Source: Nocardia sp. MH4 (GTDB taxonomy: Bacteria; Actinomycetota; Actinomycetes; Mycobacteriales; Mycobacteriaceae). From it: a stretch of 64,000 bases of DNA. The notes under the pieces are model-generated. The model saw only the letters and a list, made by a program, of their open reading frames with translations, made no database searches and was not told the DNA's origin. The DNA lies in the NCBI RefSeq assembly GCF_019266065.1, contig NZ_LPNR01000125.1, forward strand, positions 62,001 through 126,000. Direction: 5' to 3'. Both the position numbers and the translations under genes were made by a program. How positions within the stretch are numbered: the first letter of the stretch is position 1; each line of letters begins with the position of its first letter. Shown here in pieces: positions 8,052 through 16,477 of this stretch.

Positions 8052-9515
8052 CTACCGGACCTCCTGCAGAGTCTTGGTCATCGCCGTCGCCACCGCCGCG
8101 TGCCCGGCCCAGCCCCAGTGGATGCCGTCCGGGTTCGCCGCACCCGACTCGATGTCGTCGCGCACGGCCTCGCCGAGGTCGACCAGCGGCACCGAGGTGC
8201 GGCCCGACCACGCCTGCAGTGCCTTGACCGCGCGCGCCCGGCCCCGGTGCACCCGCCCGTAGGCATCGCACTTGTGCACCGACGGCAGCACCGCGACCAC
8301 GGGCAGCTCGGGACGCAGATGATGCAGCGCCTCCCGCGACTGCTCGAGGTAGTCGACACTCACCTTCGGCGGAAGCGCCACGGGCCGACCGAGTTTCGAC
8401 AGCTTGGGCTGCAGCCAGTTGTACGAGGCGCGCACGCCACGACGCAGCTTGGGCGGACGGATATAGCGGATCAGCTCGCGCAGCGCGGTCGGCAGCGGCG
8501 AGGGCAATGTGTCCATGCCACCGACGGCGAACACGACAGCACCCGCCCGGGGCACGGCGGCCCACACCCGCGGGTCGCCGATCAACGCCCAGTAGGCATC
8601 GCGGCAGGTCCAGCCGATCCGCGCGATCAGCTCGACATCCCAATCCAGTTCGGCGGCCACCATATTCGGCCAGATCCGGGGATCGTCGGCAGGCAGGCCG
8701 CCCTTGGGACCGTAGTAGGCGAGCGAGTCGGCGATCACCAGCAGGACGGGGCGCGGCGAGGCGGACTCCACCGGCCGGGGCGCGGTGGCTTCCTCGACGA
8801 GCACGACCTCCGCGGCCGCCTCGACGAGCGATTCGCTCTGCGCGACAGCGGTCTCCACGACCGGCGCGGAGACCTCGGTAACCGCGACGGACTCGGCGGC
8901 CACCGCGACGGACTCGTCCGTCGCGACCGCATCCGCCCCCGGCTCGTCGCCCGGCGACGTGTCGGCCGACGTAGCGTCGGAACCATCAGCCGCACTTGCC
9001 GACTGGAGGTCCTGCGCCACGGCGGGTTCGGCCACCGAGGCGGTCATCGCCACGGCATCCTCGGTGTCCGCGCCCATCTCGGTGACGACCGCCGACTCGG
9101 CGGTATCCGGCTGCGCGACAGCCGGTTCGGCCTCGGTCCGGGCGACGGAATCCTCGACCGCGGCCTCGGTGACAGCGGTGCCCGCTGTGGCAGGCTCGCC
9201 GTCGCCGTCGGCGTCCGCCTCGTCGGACGAGCCGGTCGCCGCGTCAGCTGTCGCGGCGTCGGCCTGCTCGGACTCGGCGACGACCGCCGCGGGCGGCGGG
9301 CCGAACAGCGCATCGGGTAGCGAGCGCTCGCTGCGCGCGGTGACCTGCTTGAAGAGTTCGTCCGGTACCGAACGGATGGGCTCCTCACGCTCGGGGCGTG
9401 CGGGCTCAGCGGGTGGCGGACCGAACAGCGCGTCCGGCAATTGCCGTCCGGGCTTGGCCGTCACCTGCTGGAACAGTTCGTCCGGTACCGATCGGACGGG
9501 CTCTTCAGAGGACAT
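8052..9515 (-). CDS. octT: Diglucosylglycerate octanoyltransferase-like SGNH hydrolase with long N-terminal extension
   Basis: 487 residues. The C-terminal 235 residues form an SGNH/GDSL fold: IADSLAYYGP (Ser264), the GGMD block, and NPDGIHWGWAGH with the Asp-His pair near the end. By position next to gpgP, rsfS and nadD it corresponds to mycobacterial OctT, which octanoylates diglucosylglycerate in methylglucose lipopolysaccharide synthesis. The first 250 residues are absent from the mycobacterial enzyme: two near-identical 33-residue blocks (4-36 and 44-76), then about 170 Ala/Glu/Val/Asp-rich disordered residues. The extension is in frame, with start and Shine-Dalgarno overlapping the end of gpgP by 11 bases. 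Confidence 0.85.
   Translation of the reverse strand: MSSEEPVRSVPDELFQQVTAKPGRQLPDALFGPPPAEPARPEREEPIRSVPDELFKQVTARSERSLPDALFGPPPAAVVAESEQADAATADAATGSSDEADADGDGEPATAGTAVTEAAVEDSVARTEAEPAVAQPDTAESAVVTEMGADTEDAVAMTASVAEPAVAQDLQSASAADGSDATSADTSPGDEPGADAVATDESVAVAAESVAVTEVSAPVVETAVAQSESLVEAAAEVVLVEEATAPRPVESASPRPVLLVIADSLAYYGPKGGLPADDPRIWPNMVAAELDWDVELIARIGWTCRDAYWALIGDPRVWAAVPRAGAVVFAVGGMDTLPSPLPTALRELIRYIRPPKLRRGVRASYNWLQPKLSKLGRPVALPPKVSVDYLEQSREALHHLRPELPVVAVLPSVHKCDAYGRVHRGRARAVKALQAWSGRTSVPLVDLGEAVRDDIESGAANPDGIHWGWAGHAAVATAMTKTLQEVR
9288..9506 (-). repeat. Duplicated 33-codon block at the N-terminus of octT
   Basis: Two copies spaced 120 bases apart encode EEPVRSVPDELFQQVTA and EEPIRSVPDELFKQVTA, each continuing to LPDALFGPPPA. 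Protein identity between the copies is about 80 percent over 33 residues, while the DNA has diverged at third positions. This indicates an old duplication kept under selection for the peptide. Confidence 0.85.
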
Positions 9516-10164
9516 CGGGAGCTACCTTCGCCGCTGCGTTCCAAACATCGAGGCGCCAGCCGGGTCGGTCGATGTCGGGCCCGTGGCTGGACAGCTGCAC
9601 CCAGCTCGTATTGGCCAGCCCACCGAGGGCAGGCCAGTTCTCCGGAGGCAGTTCCAGCAACGCGGCCGTGAGGGCAGCGATCAGCCCGCCGTGCGCCACC
9701 AGGATGATAGTCCGGCCGGGCCAATCCTGTCTCTCGTTGTACAGTTCGCGCACCACGGGCAGCGCACGCGCGCCCACTTCGAGTTTGCTCTCGCCACCGG
9801 GCGGTGTGTAGGTGGCGTCGAGACGCCACTGCACGCGCGCGCCGGGGTAGTCGGCGTCGACCTCGAGGTGGGTCAGCCCCTCCCAGTCACCCAGGTGGGT
9901 CTCACGCAGCCGCTGATCGGTGACGACCGGCAGATTGCTGATGTCGCCGAGCGCCTGCGCGGTTTCCTTGGCGCGGCGCAGATCGGAGGCATGGACCGCG
10001 ATCGCGTTACGGGACACCAGTTCCCGCGCTGCCTCTTTGGCCTGCTGCCTGCCGAGGTCGGTGAGATCGGTATCGATCTGGCCCTGCATCCGGTCGGCGG
10101 CGTTCCACTCGGTCTGCCCGTGCCGCAGCAGGATCAGCGTGCGCACATGGGCGTACTTGCTCAC
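9505..10164 (-). CDS. gpgP: Glucosyl-3-phosphoglycerate phosphatase (histidine phosphatase family)
   Basis: 219 residues. The catalytic RHG motif is at 14-16 (His15 is phosphorylated), with LRETHLGDWEG and the second His158 in VAHGG. In mycobacteria this enzyme removes the phosphate from glucosyl-3-phosphoglycerate, giving glucosylglycerate, the precursor of polymethylated lipopolysaccharides. The assignment rests on family plus synteny: octT directly downstream, rsfS and nadD upstream. The GTG start overlaps the rsfS stop (GTGA). A generic phosphoglycerate-mutase-like phosphatase is the conservative alternative. Confidence 0.87.
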   Translation of the reverse strand: MSKYAHVRTLILLRHGQTEWNAADRMQGQIDTDLTDLGRQQAKEAARELVSRNAIAVHASDLRRAKETAQALGDISNLPVVTDQRLRETHLGDWEGLTHLEVDADYPGARVQWRLDATYTPPGGESKLEVGARALPVVRELYNERQDWPGRTIILVAHGGLIAALTAALLELPPENWPALGGLANTSWVQLSSHGPDIDRPGWRLDVWNAAAKVAPDVL

Positions 10165-10574
10165 TCGGTGTCGCCCTCTACCTGTGCGTCGTCGGCGGCG
10201 GGTGTCGCCGGGGTGGCGATGCCCTCGACGGCCACGGTCGGGCAGTCACGCCACAACCGCTCCAGCGCATAGAAATTGCGCTCGTCGTTGTGCTGGATGT
10301 GCACGACGATGTCGACGTAGTCGAGCAGCGCCCAGCGGCCCTCGCGGGTGCCCTCGCGGCGGACCGGCTTGTGGCCGGCCTCGCGCAGCTTCTCCTCGAC
10401 GTTGTCGACGATCGCGTTGACTTGGCGCTCGTTGGGCGCCGAGGCGATCACGAAGCAGTCGGTGATCACCAGCTGCTCGGAGACGTCGAGGACGACGACG
10501 TCGGTGGCGAGCTTGTCGTCGGCCGCGAGTGCGGCGACCTTGGCCATTTCGACCGCTTCGGTAGTGGCAGTCAC
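10161..10574 (-). CDS. rsfS: Ribosome silencing factor RsfS
   Basis: 137 residues. The protein binds uL14 on the 50S subunit and blocks subunit joining when nutrients are scarce. Family features are all present: AADDKLATDVVVLDVS, ITDCFVIASAPNERQV, REGTREGRWALLDYVDIVVHI and FYALERLW. GTG 10574 is chosen as the start of the conserved domain; the longer upstream frame is not conserved-looking. It lies between nadD (28 bases upstream) and gpgP (4-base overlap). Confidence 0.95.
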   Translation of the reverse strand: MTATTEAVEMAKVAALAADDKLATDVVVLDVSEQLVITDCFVIASAPNERQVNAIVDNVEEKLREAGHKPVRREGTREGRWALLDYVDIVVHIQHNDERNFYALERLWRDCPTVAVEGIATPATPAADDAQVEGDTE

Positions 10575-10602
10575 GACTGCACCTCGCTCGTGTGGCTCAA
10601 CG

Positions 10603-11244
10603 TCAGCTACCTTCCGTTCCTGCGGGCACATACAGGTGCCGCTTCGATATGTACTGCACCACGCCATCGGGGACGAGGTACCAGACCGGCCGACCCTCCG
10701 CGGCGCGGCGGCGGCACTCACTCGACGAGATGGCCAGCGCGGGGATCTCGATCATCGTGACGGCATCGGCGGGCAGGTCCCGCAGATGCTCCTCGAGATG
10801 GTCGGTGTTCAGCTCGTACCCCGGACGGCTCACCCCGACGAACTTCGCCAGTTCGAACAGTTCGGTCCAATCCTGCCATGTCAGGATGTTGGCCAGCGCG
10901 TCCGCACCGGTGATGAAGTACAGCTCGGCGTCGGGATGGGCGTTCTGCATCTCGCGCAGGGTGTCCACCGTGTAGGTGACCTTGTTGCGTTCGATGTCGG
11001 CCCGGCTGACCGAGAACCTCGGGTTGGACGCGGTGGCGATGACGGTCATCAGGTAGCGGTCCTCGGCGGGACTGACCTGCTTGTTCACCTTCTGCCACGG
11101 CTGGCCGGTGGGGACGAAGATGACCTCGTCGAGCTCGAACCGGTTCGCGACCTCGCTGGCCGCGACCAGGTGACCGTGGTGAATCGGATCGAACGTGCCG
11201 CCCATGACGCCGAGCTTGCGGCGCGGCCGAGCTGTCTCGTGCAT
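10603..11244 (-). CDS. nadD: Nicotinate-nucleotide adenylyltransferase
   Basis: 213 residues. It makes nicotinic acid adenine dinucleotide from NaMN and ATP. The nucleotidyltransferase signature GGTFDPIHHGHL lies at about residues 15-26 and the second motif ISSSECRRR near 180; FITGADALANI and the C-terminal VQYISKRHLY are also typical. ATG 11244 is used; the Met before GGTF is an alternative. It is the first gene of the nadD-rsfS-gpgP-octT-degV series and begins 11 bases after the stop of the upstream TPR-like gene. Confidence 0.95.
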   Translation of the reverse strand: MHETARPRRKLGVMGGTFDPIHHGHLVAASEVANRFELDEVIFVPTGQPWQKVNKQVSPAEDRYLMTVIATASNPRFSVSRADIERNKVTYTVDTLREMQNAHPDAELYFITGADALANILTWQDWTELFELAKFVGVSRPGYELNTDHLEEHLRDLPADAVTMIEIPALAISSSECRRRAAEGRPVWYLVPDGVVQYISKRHLYVPAGTEGS

Positions 11245-11255
11245 GAGGTCCGAGC

Positions 11256-12245
11256 TTAACGGGACTGCCACCACTCGACCGGACCGGACCGCCCCCGAGC
11301 GGCCGGGCGGTCGTTCGGGCCCGATGCCTGCGCGCACATCTGGGCGAATTGGGCGCGGGTGCGATCGAGCTCGTCGGCGATGTGCGCAGCAGGTTCGGCG
11401 GCGAGCCGCTGATTCAGTTCGGCCATCAGCACGTCGATGGTGACCCACCACGGACCGCGCATCCGGCCCGCGGGACCCCGCAGTTGCAGCCAGGCCGCCG
11501 CGCGCAGACAGCGCGCGCGCGGCACGATCTTGTCCAGCTCACCCCACAGGCCCGCGGCGCGCAGATAGCCGCCCAGCGCCGCCGATTCCTGCCCGCAGCA
11601 CTCGCGGGCGACGGCCGCCGACCAGACCAGGTCGGCGTGCCTGCGGCGGTGGGTGGGCGCGTTCGCGAGCAGCCGGGCGGCCTCGGTGAACTGCCAGGCG
11701 GCCTGCCGGTAGCGGCCGAGCCGCAGCAGCGACTCGGCGAACTCGGCGCGGACCAGGGCCAGCTCACCGGGCGGATAGGCGATGGCACCGGTGAGCAGGG
11801 GCCGGTCGAAGGCCGTGACCGCCTCGGCGTGCCTGCCCGCCCTGGCCCAGGCCCGGCCCGCGACTACCCACAGGTGCGCCGCGTCGGCCGGCGAGATCGG
11901 GTGCCAGCACGCGGCGGCGGCCGCCGCCGCCCTGGCCAGGTCGCGATCCCGGCGTGGTTGAGCCGCGATGGCGGTGACCAGGCGGGTACGCAGCTCGGCC
12001 AGCTCGCGCCCGTCCAGTTCGCCACAGCCCACGACCAGGGCGCGGCGCAACTGATCCTCCGCGGCGGCGGGCGCGTCGGCCAGCCGGGTCGCCGCGAGAT
12101 CGGCAAGCCGCCGCGCCGCCCGTGCCCCCGCACCCGGACGCAGGTGCTCGGGGCGCACGATCTCGCCGGACGGGACCGTGCTGTCGGGTGCCGCGCACGG
12201 CGACGGAACGGCTCCGGCACCGGGGTTCGCGAGCGGATCGGTCAC
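11256..12245 (-). CDS. TPR-like hypothetical protein
   Basis: 329 residues, not recognised as a named family. After a disordered N-terminus (1-35) the protein is almost entirely helical and Ala/Arg/Leu-rich, with helix pairs resembling tetratricopeptide repeats, for example HLWVVAGRAWARAGRHAEAVTAFDRPL and AEFAESLLRLGRYRQAAWQFTEAARLL. It has no signal peptide or membrane segment. The frame is read leftward in line with its neighbours, and an open frame on the other strand lacks any domain. A scaffold or partner-binding role is a guess from the fold. Confidence 0.7.
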   Translation of the reverse strand: MTDPLANPGAGAVPSPCAAPDSTVPSGEIVRPEHLRPGAGARAARRLADLAATRLADAPAAAEDQLRRALVVGCGELDGRELAELRTRLVTAIAAQPRRDRDLARAAAAAAACWHPISPADAAHLWVVAGRAWARAGRHAEAVTAFDRPLLTGAIAYPPGELALVRAEFAESLLRLGRYRQAAWQFTEAARLLANAPTHRRRHADLVWSAAVARECCGQESAALGGYLRAAGLWGELDKIVPRARCLRAAAWLQLRGPAGRMRGPWWVTIDVLMAELNQRLAAEPAAHIADELDRTRAQFAQMCAQASGPNDRPAARGRSGPVEWWQSR

Positions 12246-12397
12246 CGGGTCGACCGCGCCCGCCGTGCCACCACTCGTACCACCGTGTCGGCCGACGCCC
12301 GTCGACCGAACCGCTCGTCGTCGCGCGACGCCCCTGCCAGCATGGCGGTGATCTTGGTGGATGGCGCCTGTAAGCGGCTTAACGTCCGCTGAAACGA

Positions 12398-12739
12398 TCA
12401 GACCGTGGGGCGCTTGGACTTCGGCAGTTTGGCCACGATCGCGTCGTAGGAGGCGTCGATCAGCTCACGCAGTTCGTCGGGCGGGACGGCACCGCCCACG
12501 GTGACGCTGTTCCAGCCGTAGCGGCCGATGTAGGCCGAGGCGGTGACATCGTCGGGATAGACGTGCACCAGTTCGTCGGCTTCGGCGCGGTCACGGCCGC
12601 ACTTGAGGCCGATCGAGTCGCCGCCGCCGAGGAAGGCGAAGATCTTGTCGCCGACCTTGGCGACGACGTCACCCTCCCACGGTTCGTCCTGCCAGGCACC
12701 GGGTTTGGCCAGGCAGTAGGCCAGCAGATCCTCGCTCAT
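12398..12739 (-). CDS. MmcQ/YjbR family protein
   Basis: 113 residues. The small alpha/beta fold of the MmcQ/YjbR family is recognisable: LLAYCLAKPGAWQDEPWEGD, the KVGDKIFAFLGG strand pair, a GLKCGRDRAEADE segment, ASAYIGRYGWNSV and the closing DELRELIDASYDAIVAKLPKSKR. The fold resembles CyaY and the family is described as DNA-binding, but no physiological role is established. ATG 12739 carries an AGGAGCT ribosome-binding site. It follows the VWA gene by 11 bases. Confidence 0.87.
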   Translation of the reverse strand: MSEDLLAYCLAKPGAWQDEPWEGDVVAKVGDKIFAFLGGGDSIGLKCGRDRAEADELVHVYPDDVTASAYIGRYGWNSVTVGGAVPPDELRELIDASYDAIVAKLPKSKRPTV

Positions 12740-12750
12740 CACCAGCTCCT

Positions 12751-14142
12751 TCACACGGGCAACAACCGGGAGACCACATCGGTCAGCTGCCGGGCCGACC
12801 GGCATTCGTGCATCTCGATCACCTCGCCGTAGTCGCGGGCCGCCGAATCACCGGTGCCCCACAGGTTCCGCGGCTCCGGGTTCAGCCAGTGCGCGTGCCG
12901 GGCGGTGTCGACGAGCTGACGCAGGACGTCGAGCTTCGGATTGCGGTAGTTGGTGCGGCCGTCGCCGAGCACCAGCAGCGAGCTGCGGCTGGTGACGGCG
13001 TCACCGAAGTTGTCGGCGAAGGTGGTCAGCGCCTGGCCGTAGTCGGAGTGTCCGTCGGCGTCGATGATCCGCGACTCGGTGAAGATCCTGGTGAGCACGT
13101 TGTCGAGGCCGGCGTACGGGTCGAAGAAGCCGGTGACCTCGTCGGTGCGGTCGACGAAGGCGAAGATCCTGACCCGGGAGAACTGTTCGCGCAGCGCGCT
13201 CACCAGCAGCATGGTGAAGTTGCTGAAGCCGGCCACCGAGCCCGAGATGTCGCACAGCAGCACCAGTTCCGGGCGGCCGGGCCGTGGCTTGCGATTCACC
13301 AGATCGATCGGCACACCACCGGTCGACATCGACGCCCGTAGGGTTTTGCGCAGGTCGATCTCGCCACGGCGGGCCTTCTTGCGCCGCACGGCCAAGCGCG
13401 ACGCCAGGATTCGGGCCAGCCGCTGGCTGCCGCGACGTAGTTCGACGAGTTCGCGTTCGGAGGCACGCAGGAAGTCGGCGTCCTCGGCTTGGCGGGCCAC
13501 ACCGTAGGTAGCGACACGGTCGCGCCCGATCTGTTCGGCGACGCGACGGTTGGTCTCGGCTTCCACGCTCGCCCGGAAGCCGGCGATCCGTTCCCGGACG
13601 ATCCGCTGGGCCACCTCGGTGTCGCGCTCGCTCGCGTCCGGCGGCAGCGCGAGCCCCGCCAGCACCCGCGACAGCAAGGTCTGCGGCGCAAGGTCTTTCA
13701 TCGCCTGATAGGCCGAGAACGACGGTCCGCGCGCGGACTGGTACTGGCCGAGCTGTTCGACGACCTGTCCGGCCAGCAACTCCAGCTGCCGACCCCCGTC
13801 CTCCGCGGCGAGCAGCTCGGCGAGCTGCTCGCGCAGGGCAGGCAGGTCGATCTGGCCGTCGGGTGTGCGGGGCAGGTCCCGTGTCTCGGTGGTGCGCTCC
13901 CCCACCGCGACCGGGAACCACAGGTCGAACAGCCCGTCGAAGGTGGCGCGATGGGTGGGGCGGCGCAACAACGCGCACGCCAGCCCCTCCCGCACGGACT
14001 CGCGATCGAGCAGATCGAGCACGGTGAGCACCCGGCCCGCGTCGACGGTCTCCGACGGCCCGACCGGCACACCGCGGGCCCGCAATGCCGCGACGAACCC
14101 GGCCACGTGCCCGCCGAGTCCGTGCGGGGCAGGCGCAGTCAT
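12751..14142 (-). CDS. VWA-domain protein (CoxE-like), partner of MoxR ATPase
   Basis: 463 residues. The N-terminal half is helical (HVAGFVAALRARGVPVGPSE...), and the C-terminal half is a von Willebrand A domain with a MIDAS site: LLCDISGSVAG (DxSxS) near residue 290 and a later LVLGDGRTNY strand. This is the VWA partner that works with MoxR AAA+ ATPases as chaperones for metal-cofactor insertion or complex assembly; the client is unknown here. It starts one base after the MoxR stop and corresponds by position to mycobacterial Rv2425c. Confidence 0.9.
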   Translation of the reverse strand: MTAPAPHGLGGHVAGFVAALRARGVPVGPSETVDAGRVLTVLDLLDRESVREGLACALLRRPTHRATFDGLFDLWFPVAVGERTTETRDLPRTPDGQIDLPALREQLAELLAAEDGGRQLELLAGQVVEQLGQYQSARGPSFSAYQAMKDLAPQTLLSRVLAGLALPPDASERDTEVAQRIVRERIAGFRASVEAETNRRVAEQIGRDRVATYGVARQAEDADFLRASERELVELRRGSQRLARILASRLAVRRKKARRGEIDLRKTLRASMSTGGVPIDLVNRKPRPGRPELVLLCDISGSVAGFSNFTMLLVSALREQFSRVRIFAFVDRTDEVTGFFDPYAGLDNVLTRIFTESRIIDADGHSDYGQALTTFADNFGDAVTSRSSLLVLGDGRTNYRNPKLDVLRQLVDTARHAHWLNPEPRNLWGTGDSAARDYGEVIEMHECRSARQLTDVVSRLLPV

Positions 14143-14143
14143 C

Positions 14144-15022
14144 TCAGGCCAGCTTCAGCTCGGCCAGCGCGCGCTGGTGGTCGCTGCGGTGCTTGAGCAC
14201 CACGCCGAGGGTGGCGCGCACGGTGGCATCGTCGAGGTCTGCCGCGCCCAGGGCCAGCAGGGTCTGACCCCAGTCGATCGATTCGGCCACCGACGGCAGC
14301 TTCTTGAGCTGCATCCCGCGCAGCACGTGCACGATCCGGACCAGCTGCTCGGCGACCGACTCCGCCAGCTCGGGCACCCGGCTGGCCAGGATCCGACGCT
14401 CCAGGTCTTCGTCGGGGAAGTCCAGGTGCAGATACAGACAGCGGCGCTTGAGCGCCTCCGACAGCTCGCGGGTGGCGTTCGAGGTGAGCACCACGAACGG
14501 CTTCCGGGTGGCGGTGATGGTGCCCAGTTCCGGCACGGTCACCGCGAAATCGCTGAGCACCTCGAGCAGCAGGCCCTCGATCTCGACGTCGGCCTTGTCG
14601 GTCTCGTCGATCAGCAGCACCGTCGGCTCGCTGCGCCGGATGGCGGTGAGCAGCGGGCGCGAGAGCAGGAATTCCTCGGTGAAGACGTCGGCTTTGGTTT
14701 CGGCCCAGTCGTTCTCGCTCGACGCCTGGATCCGCAGGATCTGCTTGGCGTGGTTCCACTCGTAGAGCGCGCGGGCCTCGTCGACACCCTCGTAGCACTG
14801 CAGCCGGACCAGTTCGGCGCCGGCGACCTGGGCCACCGCGCGCGACAGCTCGGTCTTGCCGACACCGGCCGGGCCCTCGATGAGCAGCGGCTTACCCAGC
14901 CGGTCGGCCAGGAAGACCGAGGTGGCGGTGGCCTTGTCGGCCAGGTAGCCGGTCTCGGCCAGGCGGGTGATGACGTCGTCGACCGAGGTGAAGATCGGTT
15001 CCTGTACAAGCGTCACGATCAC
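14144..15022 (-). CDS. MoxR-family AAA+ ATPase
   Basis: 292 residues. Walker A is GPAGVGKTEL, Walker B is VLLIDETDKAD, sensor 1 is VVLTSNATREL, and the C-terminal lid carries the sensor-2 region. The family acts with VWA proteins encoded next door. GTG 15022 forms a GTGA overlap with the proA stop, indicating translational coupling; a longer in-frame start at 15058 would overlap proA further and is not needed. By position it corresponds to mycobacterial Rv2426c. Confidence 0.92.
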   Translation of the reverse strand: MIVTLVQEPIFTSVDDVITRLAETGYLADKATATSVFLADRLGKPLLIEGPAGVGKTELSRAVAQVAGAELVRLQCYEGVDEARALYEWNHAKQILRIQASSENDWAETKADVFTEEFLLSRPLLTAIRRSEPTVLLIDETDKADVEIEGLLLEVLSDFAVTVPELGTITATRKPFVVLTSNATRELSEALKRRCLYLHLDFPDEDLERRILASRVPELAESVAEQLVRIVHVLRGMQLKKLPSVAESIDWGQTLLALGAADLDDATVRATLGVVLKHRSDHQRALAELKLA

Positions 15023-16284
15023 ACCGGCCGAGTCTGGCCGTCGCCCCACACGATCCACTTCGTGGAGGTGAGTTCGGGCAGTGCCATCGGGCCGCGGGCG
15101 TGCAGCTTCTGGGTGGAGATGCCGATCTCGGCGCCGAACCCGAACTGCTCGCCGTCGGTGAACGCGGTGGACGCGTTCACCATCACCGCGGCGGCGTCGA
15201 CGCGGGTGGTGAACTCCCGCGCGGCGGCCAGATCGGCGGTGACGATGGCCTCGGTGTGGCCGGTGCCCCAGGTGTTGATGTGGTCGACGGCGGCATCGAG
15301 ATCGTCGACGACCTTCAGCGCGATATCCAGCGTGAGGTACTCCTCACCCCAGTCGGCATCCGTGGCGGGCACTTGGCCGGGCAGATCGCCGTGAATGGTC
15401 ACTCCGGCATCCTCGAGCGCCTTGCTCAGCCGGGGCAGCGCCGTCTCGGCGACCGCCGCGTCGATGAGGACGGTCTCGGCGGCGTTGCAGACGCTGGGAC
15501 GGCGGGTCTTGGCGTTGAGCAGGATGGCCTCGGCCATGTCCAGATCGGCGGCGGAGTGCACGTAGACGTGGCAGTTGCCGGTGCCGGTCTCGATGGTCGG
15601 CACCTGCGCGTCGCGCACCACCGCGTTGATCAGGCCGGCGCCACCACGCGGGATGACCACGTCGACCAGGCCGCGCGCCTGGATCAGGTGGGTGACGCTG
15701 GAACGGTCGTGGCTGGGCAGCAGCTGGACCGCATCGGCCGGGACGCCCTGGGCGACAAGCGCTTCGCGCAGCACCTCGACGAGCGCGGCATTGGAGTTCG
15801 CGGCCGAGGAGGAGCCGCGCAGCAGTGCGGCGTTGCCCGACTTGAGTGCCAGGCCGAACGCGTCGACGGTGACATTGGGACGCGCCTCGTAGACCATGCC
15901 GACCACGCCGAGCGGCACCCGGGTCTGGCGGATCTCGAGGCCGTTGGGCAGCGTGGAACCGCGCACGACGACGCCCACCGGATCGGGCAGCCCGGCCACC
16001 TGGCGCAGGCCGGAGGCGATGCCGTCGATGCGGGCCTTGGTCAGCCGCAGGCGGTCGAGCAGGTTCTCCTCGGTGCCCGCGGCCTGCGCGGTCGCGATGT
16101 CGGCGGCGTTGGCCGCCAGCACGCGGTCGGCGGCGGCGAGCAGGGCGTCGGCCGCCGCGTGCAGGGCCTCGTTCTTCTGCGCCGTGGTCAGCTGAGCCAG
16201 CACACGGGACGCGACGCGAGCCCTGCGGGCGGCGTCGTGCACCGCTGCGCGGATGTCGAGCTCAGGGGTCACTTCTACCGTCAT
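15019..16284 (-). CDS. proA: Gamma-glutamyl phosphate reductase
   Basis: 421 residues, full length. It reduces gamma-glutamyl phosphate to glutamate semialdehyde with NADPH in proline synthesis. It has the aldehyde-dehydrogenase-like fold with nucleotide segment VPLGVVGMVYEARPNVT, the PRGGAGLI loop and the catalytic Cys in RPSVCNAAETVLI. The partner proB lies about 19 kb away at 35144-36259, separated by an accessory block. ATG 16284 is the family start. Confidence 0.97.
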   Translation of the reverse strand: MTVEVTPELDIRAAVHDAARRARVASRVLAQLTTAQKNEALHAAADALLAAADRVLAANAADIATAQAAGTEENLLDRLRLTKARIDGIASGLRQVAGLPDPVGVVVRGSTLPNGLEIRQTRVPLGVVGMVYEARPNVTVDAFGLALKSGNAALLRGSSSAANSNAALVEVLREALVAQGVPADAVQLLPSHDRSSVTHLIQARGLVDVVIPRGGAGLINAVVRDAQVPTIETGTGNCHVYVHSAADLDMAEAILLNAKTRRPSVCNAAETVLIDAAVAETALPRLSKALEDAGVTIHGDLPGQVPATDADWGEEYLTLDIALKVVDDLDAAVDHINTWGTGHTEAIVTADLAAAREFTTRVDAAAVMVNASTAFTDGEQFGFGAEIGISTQKLHARGPMALPELTSTKWIVWGDGQTRPV

Positions 16285-16367
16285 GGGTATCAGCGTACGC
16301 AGGCCGCCGGTCCGCCTCGACGCCACCCGGACCCCGGAATACGCCTCCTACCGGCGGCGAGACCGAG

Positions 16368-16408
16368 TTGTCCACAGGTTTTGGCGGCGGGGGGACTTGT
16401 CCACAGGT
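16368..16408 (+). promoter_or_regulatory. Pair of DnaA-box-like motifs between proA and rbsK
   Basis: TTGTCCACAGGT occurs twice in the same orientation, at 16368-16379 and 16397-16408, 29 bases apart. Each contains a perfect TTGTCCACA actinobacterial DnaA box. The pair sits in the roughly 190-base divergent intergenic region upstream of both genes. Confidence 0.5.
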
Positions 16409-16477
16409 CACCGGTCGATCGGCGCGCGAGCCGCCCGAAACCCGCGCCGACGGTGCCCGCACCGCTAGATTCGTCGG

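Noticed and set aside
4998..9320. A 1440-codon open frame on the plus strand
   Set aside because: It runs antisense to comEA, lexA, degV and octT, is Arg/Gly/His-rich and has no domain; it is a high-GC shadow of real genes.
11349..12392. Open frame on the plus strand opposite the TPR-like gene
   Set aside because: Its composition (Gly/Arg/Gln) is that of an antisense shadow, while the minus-strand frame has amphipathic helix repeats and follows the local gene direction.
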